5,887 nt of DNA from Acidobacteriota bacterium (GTDB taxonomy: Bacteria; Acidobacteriota; Thermoanaerobaculia; Multivoradales; JAHEKO01). Shown piece after piece: positions 1 through 5,280 of this stretch. Position 1 is the first letter of the stretch. Every line of letters starts with the position of its first letter. The notes beneath the pieces were generated by a model. That model made no database searches and had not been told where the DNA came from. It saw only the letters and a program-made list of their open reading frames with translations. The position numbers and the translations under genes are program-made. The stretch is taken from contig JAOTZA010000209.1 of NCBI GenBank assembly GCA_029861655.1, forward strand, positions 1-5,887, read 5' to 3'.

Positions 1-242
1 GAGTCGGCGCCTCGCTTCCGGACGGCTTTCCTGACAACGTCGATGTCTTTACGCTTCGGGCCGTTCGGATGGACTTAGGGACTTGGGATCGGCTGCGGGA
101 GGTTCTTGTACCCGCGGGCCGGGTTCTTGTTTGGGGCGGCCCGGAGCCACCCGAGGAACTCGGGGATTGGAAGCTCGGTCGGCGAGTCCGGTTGCGAGGC
201 GAGCGCCGGTGGATTCTAGAATTGACGCCGGCAAGGAAGTAG
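1..242 (+). CDS. rsmG: 16S rRNA (guanine-N7) methyltransferase RsmG, C-terminal part (5' truncated by window)
   Basis: An open frame runs from the left edge (first whole codon at 3) to TAG at 240-242, giving 79 residues of a protein whose start lies outside the window. RsmG (GidB) uses S-adenosylmethionine to methylate G527 of 16S rRNA. Visible support is the segment D-V-F-T-L-R-A-V at about residues 14-21, matching the conserved RsmG region around its R-A-hydrophobic motif. It is followed by a helix and the P-A-G-R-V-L-V strand (37-43), the usual 'pGGrllalKG' region, here W-G-G instead of K-G. The end, R-R-W-I-L-E-L-T-P-A-R-K, resembles the final beta strand and basic tail of the family. Context agrees: rsmG directly upstream of parA-parB is a classic bacterial order, commonly with mnmG before it. 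The call rests on a short C-terminal fragment plus synteny, with the S-adenosylmethionine-binding half not visible. Confidence 0.75.
   Translation, partial: VGASLPDGFPDNVDVFTLRAVRMDLGTWDRLREVLVPAGRVLVWGGPEPPEELGDWKLGRRVRLRGERRWILELTPARK
234..239 (+). promoter_or_regulatory. Shine-Dalgarno sequence for parA, inside the rsmG end
   Basis: AGGAAG lies six nucleotides before the GTG at 246 and supports that GTG as the parA start. It sits within the last codons of rsmG, immediately before the rsmG TAG at 240-242. This suggests ribosomes finishing rsmG can reinitiate on parA. Confidence 0.6.
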
Positions 243-245
243 GAC

Positions 246-1004
246 GTGTCACGAATCATCGCAATCGCGAATCAAAAAGGCGGAGTGGGCAAGACCACGA
301 CGGCGATCAATTTGGGCGCCGCATTGGCGGCACTGGAAAAAAGCGTCCTGCTGATCGACTGCGATCCGCAGGGAAACGCGACCCGCGGTCTGGGCCAAGA
401 GGCGGAAGATCCTCACCTGTATCAGGTTCTGCTGGACGATGTGCCTCTTCGCGAGGCGGTTCTGCCGACGCCGTTTCCACAACTCGACCTGGTGCCCACA
501 AACCGGGAGCTGGTTGGCGCGGAGGTGGAATTCGTTCAAATCGAGGGGTGGGAGCACTCGCTGGCCCGGGCTCTCGGCGAGGTGGGGTCCGAGTACGAGA
601 CCGTCTTGCTGGATTGTCCGCCGTCATTGGGCCACTTGACAGTCTGCAGCTTGGTGGCGGCCGATGGTGTCCTGGTGCCGCTCCAGTGCGAGTACTTTGC
701 GCTCGAGGGAGTCAGCGAGTTGATCCGCACGGTCGGACGGGTTCAACGGGCTCTCAACCCACGCCTCGAGATCGAGGGAATTGTCTTGACGATGTTCGAC
801 GAGCGGACCAACCTTGCCCGGGAGGTGGCCGCCGAGGCGAGAAGCCATTTCGAAGACCGGGTCTACGAGACGGTGGTTCCCCGGAATGTTCGTCTGGCCG
901 AAGCGCCCAGTCATGGGTTGCCGATCCTGCAGTACGATATCCGAAGTCGGGGTGCCGAGGCGTTTCTGGCTCTGGCGAAGGAGTTTCTGCAAAAGGCGGC
1001 ATGA
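246..1004 (+). CDS. parA: Chromosome partitioning ATPase ParA (Soj family)
   Basis: This is a 252-residue ParA/MinD-type P-loop ATPase, the usual size for chromosomal ParA/Soj. ATP-bound ParA dimerises on nucleoid DNA, and ParB at the origin stimulates hydrolysis, which drives origin movement. The deviant Walker A motif K-G-G-V-G-K-T is at residues 11-17 with its signature lysine K11. The switch I region L-I-D-C-D-P-Q-G-N is at 36-44 with D40. Walker B is V-L-L-D-C-P-P-S at 120-127 (D123). The C-terminal V-P-R-N-V-R-L-A-E-A-P-S-H-G block (211-224) is typical of Soj. It lacks the long N-terminal helix-turn-helix extension of plasmid ParA (type Ia), so it is the short chromosomal form. The GTG start is set by the AGGAAG upstream and by the family N-terminus. 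It begins three nucleotides after the rsmG stop, and its stop overlaps parB. Confidence 0.97.
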   Translation: MSRIIAIANQKGGVGKTTTAINLGAALAALEKSVLLIDCDPQGNATRGLGQEAEDPHLYQVLLDDVPLREAVLPTPFPQLDLVPTNRELVGAEVEFVQIEGWEHSLARALGEVGSEYETVLLDCPPSLGHLTVCSLVAADGVLVPLQCEYFALEGVSELIRTVGRVQRALNPRLEIEGIVLTMFDERTNLAREVAAEARSHFEDRVYETVVPRNVRLAEAPSHGLPILQYDIRSRGAEAFLALAKEFLQKAA

Positions 1005-1840
1005 TGGTGAAGAGAAAAGGGCTCGGGCGCGGCCTTGGAGCGCTGATCAAGGAGGAGAGTGCGACTACGGCAAGCACCGTGGCGCTGAAGAAGCTCAAAC
1101 CCAATCGGCTCCAGCCGCGAGACCGGTTTGACTCGCCGGCTTTGGCGGAGTTGGCGGCCTCGATCCGTGCGCAAGGGCTTGTGCAGCCGATTGTCGTGAC
1201 GCCCACGGGCAATGGCGATTACACGATCATCGCCGGAGAACGGCGCTGGAGAGCGGCTCGACAGGTCGGTCTCGAGGAGGTTCCGGTGTCGATCCGGCGG
1301 GTCAAGGATGACCGGGAACTGTTGGAGATGGCGCTGGTGGAGAATCTCCAGCGGACAGACCTCAATCCCGTCGAGGAAGCCCGCGCATACCGCCGGCTGG
1401 CCGACGACTTCGGGCTGCGTCAAGAAGACATTGCCCAACGGGTCGGCAAGAGCCGGGCGGTCGTTTCCAATACCGCACGACTGCTCGGGCTACCGGAAGA
1501 AGTGCTCGAGTACCTGAGGGAGGGGCAGCTGACAGCGGGTCAGGCAAGACCACTCCTCGCATTGTCGGACCCCGACGAACAGATTCGCCTGGCGAGACAG
1601 GCGGTCAAGATCGGCCTGAGCGCACGAGACCTGGAAAGAACAGCGCGCCGGAAACGCCGCAAGAGCGAGCCGGAGGCAAACACCTTGGCGGCCGCCGAGC
1701 AACTGACCCGGCGGCTGGGAACCAAAGTGGAAATCAGGCGTCGCGGAAAAAAAACCGGCTCCGTCGTTATATCGTTCCATTCGGAGGAGGAACTGATCCG
1801 CCTCCACGAAATCCTCATGAAGGCAGGGGGACTGAAGTGA
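1001..1840 (+). CDS. parB: Chromosome partitioning protein ParB (parS-binding CTPase clamp)
   Basis: The protein has 279 residues, a normal chromosomal ParB length. ParB binds parS near the origin, closes into a CTP-dependent sliding clamp and stimulates ParA. The N-terminal K-R-K-G-L-G-R-G-L-G-A-L (4-15) is the basic motif that contacts ParA. The ParB/Spo0J nuclease-fold domain covers about 30-120, with the CTP-binding G-E-R-R-W-R-A box at 79-85 and E-N-L-Q-R at 114-118. A helix-turn-helix follows at about 139-165 (Q-E-D-I-A-Q-R-V-G-K-S-R-A-V-V-S-N). A basic linker at about 212-222 leads to the C-terminal dimerisation domain, with V-V-I-S-F at 255-259. Codons 1 and 2 are both ATG (1001 and 1004). 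The first gives an ATGA overlap with parA; the second is better spaced from AAAAGG at 991-996, so the exact start is open by one residue. No parS site was seen in this window. G-Q-A-R at 180-183 replaces the commoner G-H-A-R, a mild variation. Confidence 0.97.
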   Translation: MMVKRKGLGRGLGALIKEESATTASTVALKKLKPNRLQPRDRFDSPALAELAASIRAQGLVQPIVVTPTGNGDYTIIAGERRWRAARQVGLEEVPVSIRRVKDDRELLEMALVENLQRTDLNPVEEARAYRRLADDFGLRQEDIAQRVGKSRAVVSNTARLLGLPEEVLEYLREGQLTAGQARPLLALSDPDEQIRLARQAVKIGLSARDLERTARRKRRKSEPEANTLAAAEQLTRRLGTKVEIRRRGKKTGSVVISFHSEEELIRLHEILMKAGGLK

Positions 1841-2229
1841 AGAGCAGAACAGACAGCTCCAAGGGCGATCTCAACGGGTTCCTCGACGCTGGAAGTCACA
1901 TCAAGGGCGAACTCTTTTTTGAAGACACTTTCCGTATCGATGGCCGGCTCACCGGGAGCGCGACCTCGCGCGGCGATCTGGTGGTCGGCGAGAGCGGGGC
2001 GGTCGAAGCCGAGGTCCGCGTGGGTCGGATCTTTGTTTCGGGGAAAGTGAGCGGATCCATCCACGCAAGCGAGAGAATAGAGATCACTTCGGGCGGCCGA
2101 GTCACCGCGGATATCGAGACACCATCGCTCATCGTCGAAGATGGTGCCGTCTTCGAAGGCCGTTGCTCGATGCCGAAGCGCGGCGAACAACGAAGAGTGA
2201 CACCGATCGCATCAGTGAAAGAAAATTAG
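1837..2229 (+). CDS. Bactofilin family polymer-forming protein
   Basis: The 130-residue protein matches the bactofilin (formerly DUF583) family: short cytoplasmic proteins that self-assemble, without nucleotide, into filaments or membrane-associated sheets built from a right-handed beta-helix. The core spans about residues 15-110. Landmarks are G-S-H-I-K-G-E-L at 19-26, the family hallmark F-R-I-D-G-R-L-T-G at 32-40, and repeating strands with G-D-L-V-V-G-E-S-G at 46-54 and F-V-S-G-K-V-S-G-S-I at 66-75. The terminal L-I-V-E-D-G-A-V-F-E-G-R-C-S-M is at 98-112. Short flexible polar tails flank the core, as is usual, and there is no membrane segment. The GTG start at 1837 overlaps the parB stop (GTGA), with GGGGGA at 1826-1831 as a likely ribosome binding site. 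Bactofilins linked to parAB are known in Myxococcus xanthus, where they organise ParABS, so a role in anchoring or positioning the partition machinery is a reasonable inference. Cell-shape or envelope roles are the alternative. Confidence 0.93.
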   Translation: MKSRTDSSKGDLNGFLDAGSHIKGELFFEDTFRIDGRLTGSATSRGDLVVGESGAVEAEVRVGRIFVSGKVSGSIHASERIEITSGGRVTADIETPSLIVEDGAVFEGRCSMPKRGEQRRVTPIASVKEN

Positions 2230-4010
2230 TATTCTTCGGTCGAAGGGGTCGTGCTTTCGCGGATCGGAGGCACTCGGGCGGTCGTCTCGTAAGAGGGCAC
2301 ATAGGTCAGGGGGGTTCGAGCGAGAAACGAGGGCTCGAAAGCAGAAACCAGGACGCGGCCTTCCAGATCACGGCTGACTGGTCGTCCCATTCCGTAAAGA
2401 AGAGTCGGAGCGACGTCCAGGATAGTCGCATCTGAGAGAAAGTTGCCCGGCTGGATACCCGCACCGCGCAAGAAGAGAATTCCATCCGATGTCGGATGGA
2501 ACACTCCATGAAGAGGACGGCGCGACAGCGCGCGGATGGCTCGTCTCCATCCGGTCGGCGCCTCGACACCAAAGGGTGAGACGACGGCGAGGATCTTGGG
2601 ATCGTCCTGACGCGCCCAGAGTTCGGCAAGGTAGGAATCCAGATGTCGGTAATAGGCGGTGATGATTTGAGCCGATCGCTTGGTACCAGCTGCTTGAACA
2701 CCATCGAATTGAAACGCTGCATAACCGCCGAAGTAGAGACGGGAGACTTCCGACAGGCCGGGCAGCAACAAAAAGATCGAACTGAGGTCCTGTCTCTGGT
2801 CGAGCAGGAAGAGAGCGAGGGATTCACGCCAAACGTCGTCTGCGAGCATTCTCAAGACCGCCAGCGGCACCTCCTCCCCAAAGGCCGTCGTGATCGAGGC
2901 GTCGAGCTCGCCGTAACCGACTTGAAAAAGAACACCGCGTTCAGCCAGCTCGGGGGGTAGTGCGGCGGCGACAGAAAAGTCTCCGCGGAAATAGCGATCC
3001 GAGAAGGCGAAGGCGAGGGGTTGTTTTGTGGGGTGGGTTGCAGGCCACCCAACGACTCCAGCCAGGCGGCCTAGAACAGCGTCGACCTCCCACAACGCAA
3101 GCGAGTCTCTGAGGCGGGCGTCAAACGGACGAAAGCTCAAACCAGGAACGATCCCACGAGGAAAGAAGGGACCCGCCGGTAGAATTCGCAGATCGGCACC
3201 GCCCAGAAAGGCAGCCGAGGAAACATAGTCGCCGAGGATTCCATGGCGATAGGGAGGCTTTCCGGTCGCCACCGAGGTCCAGAGGGCGCTGGCCGAAGGC
3301 GGCGAAAAACTGCTGAGCCGCGCGTGCGTTCCCTGATCGATGAGCTCGGCGAAGAAAGGCAGCTGGCCTTGCTGTGCCAACGGAAGAATCGCGTCGAGTG
3401 TTGCGCCCTGCAGGCCGACGACCATCAATCCGGGACCGGGATCGATAACCACCATGGACGCTAAGGGTTCGGGTCGTACCGACGGTCGAAAGGCGTCACG
3501 ACGCTCGAGCAAGACCGAAACCGAGGCGACGGAAACGAGGACCAACGCCAAGACCGAACCCCTGCCATAACGCCTCTTGGGAAAGGAATGAAGAAGAGCG
3601 GTGTAGAAGGCGATCAGCGCCGCTACGGTCAGCCAGATTGCGGCCTTGATCAAGCGGACGTTGATGCCCTTGGGTACGAGGAAGGCGAAATATGAGGCGT
3701 GCGTCCAATCGCTCACGGCCGCCGCGGCGAGGACAAGCGTCAACGTCCAGGGTAGGAGTCGCTGGGCCCTGCCCGGCCAGCGCCAGGTGAAAAGCGACAA
3801 GACCGCGGCACTCACCAGCCCCAAAAGAGCGGCCAACGCTGTCGAGGCGCGAAAGAAGCTCAAAGGGCCGAAGGGAAGCTTGGGATTGAGAAAGAAAAGC
3901 AGACCAGCGGCTTGGGCACCCGCCAAGACACCAGGGACAGCGTTGTACGCGAGATCGCGAAACAGGCGCAACACCGGCCGGGACTTTGGCATCCTGATTC
4001 TTTCGGTCAC
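2226..4010 (-). CDS. Membrane-anchored alkaline phosphatase superfamily (type I phosphodiesterase-like) protein, probable pseudoenzyme
   Basis: This 594-residue protein has two parts. Residues 1-170 contain five hydrophobic segments (about 20-41, 55-76, 85-101, 121-141, 150-168). Basic cytoplasmic loops (R-W-P-G-R-A-Q-R at 77-84; K-R-R-Y-G-R at 145-150) predict a periplasmic C-terminal domain. Residues 195-560 follow the alkaline phosphatase/phosphodiesterase scaffold: M-V-V-G-L-x-G-A-T-L-D at 196-206, W-T-S-V-A-T-G-K-P-P-Y-R-H-G-I at 244-258, D-V-A-P-T-L-L-Y at 532-539, and the usual tail after D-L-E-G-R-V-L (548-554). Most catalytic positions are changed: Q201 replaces the first metal Asp, A240 aligns with the Ser/Thr nucleophile, S420 and R424 replace Asp and His of G-x-D-x-x-x-H, and P479-F480 replace D-H of S-D-H-G. 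Only H505 looks retained. The frame is uninterrupted, so this is a maintained protein that probably binds or scaffolds rather than hydrolyses. Start is GTG 4010 or ATG at 3992 (588 residues); neither has a strong ribosome binding site. Confidence 0.85.
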   Translation of the reverse strand: MTERIRMPKSRPVLRLFRDLAYNAVPGVLAGAQAAGLLFFLNPKLPFGPLSFFRASTALAALLGLVSAAVLSLFTWRWPGRAQRLLPWTLTLVLAAAAVSDWTHASYFAFLVPKGINVRLIKAAIWLTVAALIAFYTALLHSFPKRRYGRGSVLALVLVSVASVSVLLERRDAFRPSVRPEPLASMVVIDPGPGLMVVGLQGATLDAILPLAQQGQLPFFAELIDQGTHARLSSFSPPSASALWTSVATGKPPYRHGILGDYVSSAAFLGGADLRILPAGPFFPRGIVPGLSFRPFDARLRDSLALWEVDAVLGRLAGVVGWPATHPTKQPLAFAFSDRYFRGDFSVAAALPPELAERGVLFQVGYGELDASITTAFGEEVPLAVLRMLADDVWRESLALFLLDQRQDLSSIFLLLPGLSEVSRLYFGGYAAFQFDGVQAAGTKRSAQIITAYYRHLDSYLAELWARQDDPKILAVVSPFGVEAPTGWRRAIRALSRRPLHGVFHPTSDGILFLRGAGIQPGNFLSDATILDVAPTLLYGMGRPVSRDLEGRVLVSAFEPSFLARTPLTYVPSYETTARVPPIRESTTPSTEEY

Positions 4011-4209
4011 CTGAGTGTTGCGCCACCGTCGTGACTTCTACCCCGGGCTGCTAAAGTCGGTAAAAAGTTGGTCCGGGAGACGAATGGAGTCTCGAACTTC
4101 AGGATCTCCCGAGTCAGAATAGCAGACGCCACGAAGTCGCTTTCGTAACACGCTTGCCGCGCCACCGCCTGGAATTCGAACATGGGGAGTAAGGGCCCAC
4201 GCTGATCTC
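4011..4209. other. Divergent intergenic region with no gene seen
   Basis: These 199 bases separate two divergent genes, so they should contain the promoters for both the phosphatase-like gene and pyrD. No strong sigma-70 promoter stands out. A weak leftward candidate on the - strand is TTTACC (complement of 4059-4064) and TAGAAG (complement of 4035-4040), 18 nucleotides apart and just before the leftward start. The most visible structure is the pair of alternative hairpins at 4074-4111. A small inverted repeat, ACGAA/TTCGT, lies at 4131-4146, and a nine-base direct repeat GCGCCACCG occurs near 4020 and 4159. No tRNA or recognised riboswitch was found. Confidence 0.6.
4074..4111. repeat. Two mutually exclusive inverted repeats upstream of pyrD
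   Basis: CGGGAGA at 4074-4080 is perfectly complementary to TCTCCCG at 4105-4111, leaving a 24-base loop. Overlapping it, GAGAC at 4077-4081 pairs with GTCTC at 4089-4093 around a seven-base loop. Both helices use the same left arm, so only one can form at a time. No T-run follows, so a standard intrinsic terminator or attenuator is not supported. It could be a regulator-binding palindrome, an RNA switch in the pyrD leader, or chance. Confidence 0.4.
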
Positions 4210-5280
4210 ATGAATGAGGCCGCGACGGGTCCGGCCCCGCGGTCGATGCTTCATCGCCTACTGCTGCGGTTGCCGGCCGAGACCTCACACGACATCGCGC
4301 TCGCGGGTTTGCAGCTGGGGCAATCATTCGGTCATGGATGGATTCGTTCGCGTTTTCAGTTTCGCGACCAGCGTCTCTCCCAGAAGTGGCTCGGAGAGCT
4401 GTTCCCCAACCCCGTAGGTCTGGCGGCGGGGTTCGACAAGGATGGCCGCGTCGTTCCGGGAATGGAGGCGCTCGGGTTCGGCTTTGTGGAGGTCGGAACC
4501 GTGACACCCCGGCGACAGAAGGGAAATCCCCGGCCCCGGCTGTTCCGCCATCCGCAGGTGGCTTCTCTCGAGAACGCCATGGGTTTCAACAATGCCGGAG
4601 CCAAGGAGCTCGCCCGACGGTTGCAACGCGGTCGCGACGTTGGAATTCCGGTGGGTGTCAATATCGGAAAGGCCAGAGGAACGCCAAACAGGGATGCGCG
4701 CGACGACTACGCGGAACTGGCGGCCGCGTTCGACGGATTGTGCGACTATCTCGTGGTCAATGTCTCCTCGCCGAACACACCGGGTTTGCGAGATCTCCAG
4801 ACCCTCGATACGGTGAGGATGATCCTTGGGGCCTGTCGCGAGCAGACGAAACTGCCGCTTCTCGTCAAACTGTCGCCCGATCTCGAAAACGATCGAGTTG
4901 TCGGGCTGGCGGTCGGAGCGGTCGCGGCGGGTGCAGCTGGAGTCATCCTCACCAACACGACAACCAACTATGCGCTGCTGCCGTCTGCCAAACGGAGGGG
5001 GGGGCTGAGTGGAGTGGTATTACGCCGGCGGAGCCGCGAACTTCTCCGGGCTGTGGCGGGCGAACTCTTTGGCAAGTGTCTCTTGATCAGCGTCGGAGGT
5101 ATCGACTCCGGGAGTGAGGCCTACCGGCGACTCAAGTCCGGCGCCGGTCTGGTTCAAGTTTATTCGGCGCTGGTTTTCAGAGGGCCTCAGCTGGTTTCGT
5201 CGATTCTTCGGGAACTCACAGAGCTCGCGGAGAGCGATGGTTTCGCGCGAGTTTCGGACGCGGTGGGTGCGGATCTTTGA
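4210..5280 (+). CDS. pyrD: Dihydroorotate dehydrogenase (quinone), class 2
   Basis: The 356-residue protein is a class 2 PyrD, the FMN enzyme at the inner membrane that oxidises dihydroorotate to orotate and passes electrons to quinone (fourth step of UMP synthesis). The N-terminal amphipathic extension (about 13-40, M-L-H-R-L-L-L-R-L-P) is the membrane and quinone region that marks class 2. FMN and substrate motifs are N-P-V-G-L-A-A-G-F-D-K-D at 67-78, G-T-V-T-P at 96-100 and M-G-F-N-N at 124-128. They continue with G-V-N-I-G-K at 149-154, N-V-S-S-P-N-T-P-G-L at 184-193 (S187 aligns with the class 2 catalytic Ser), K220, T-N-T-T at 248-251, G-G-L-S-G at 264-268 and S-V-G-G-I-D-S-G at 294-301. 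A123 stands where E. coli has Arg in N-R-M-G-F-N. The ATG at 4210 lacks a well-spaced ribosome binding site; the ATG at 4246 fits the usual family N-terminus and is a credible alternative. The next gene, pyrF, overlaps its stop. Confidence 0.96.
   Translation: MNEAATGPAPRSMLHRLLLRLPAETSHDIALAGLQLGQSFGHGWIRSRFQFRDQRLSQKWLGELFPNPVGLAAGFDKDGRVVPGMEALGFGFVEVGTVTPRRQKGNPRPRLFRHPQVASLENAMGFNNAGAKELARRLQRGRDVGIPVGVNIGKARGTPNRDARDDYAELAAAFDGLCDYLVVNVSSPNTPGLRDLQTLDTVRMILGACREQTKLPLLVKLSPDLENDRVVGLAVGAVAAGAAGVILTNTTTNYALLPSAKRRGGLSGVVLRRRSRELLRAVAGELFGKCLLISVGGIDSGSEAYRRLKSGAGLVQVYSALVFRGPQLVSSILRELTELAESDGFARVSDAVGADL

Noticed and set aside
83..1000. A long in-frame open extension upstream of parB, which would make a 585-residue protein from 83 to 1840
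   Set aside because: The extension overlaps parA and rsmG in another frame, has low-complexity Arg/Gly/Ser-rich composition typical of an out-of-frame GC-rich reading, and the ParB family N-terminus (K-R-K-G-L-G-R-G-L-G) begins right after the ATGs at 1001 and 1004.
1540..2190. A 216-residue reverse-strand open frame opposite parB and the bactofilin
   Set aside because: It has no family signature and is fully explained as the antisense shadow of two well-supported coding genes.
246..2229. Possible parS site near parAB
   Set aside because: I looked for the TGTTTCACGTGAAACA-like palindrome with a central CACGTG and found none. The short CGTG-T-CACG at 245-253 over the parA start is too short and lacks the consensus flanks.
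3031..3050. GGGTGG/CCACCC hairpin
   Set aside because: It lies within the coding sequence of the reverse-strand gene, has no T-run, and is readily explained by codons for a Gly/Trp/Pro/His-containing stretch.
2226..4010. The possibility that the phosphatase-like gene is a decaying pseudogene
   Set aside because: The frame is intact from start to the normal family C-terminus, structural motifs are preserved, and substitutions are concentrated at catalytic positions. That fits a maintained pseudoenzyme better than random decay.
4085..4111. A tRNA T-arm-like TTCGAGA on the reverse strand with a near-complementary stem
   Set aside because: One stem pair is mismatched, and there is no acceptor partner, D-arm or anticodon arm at the right distance.
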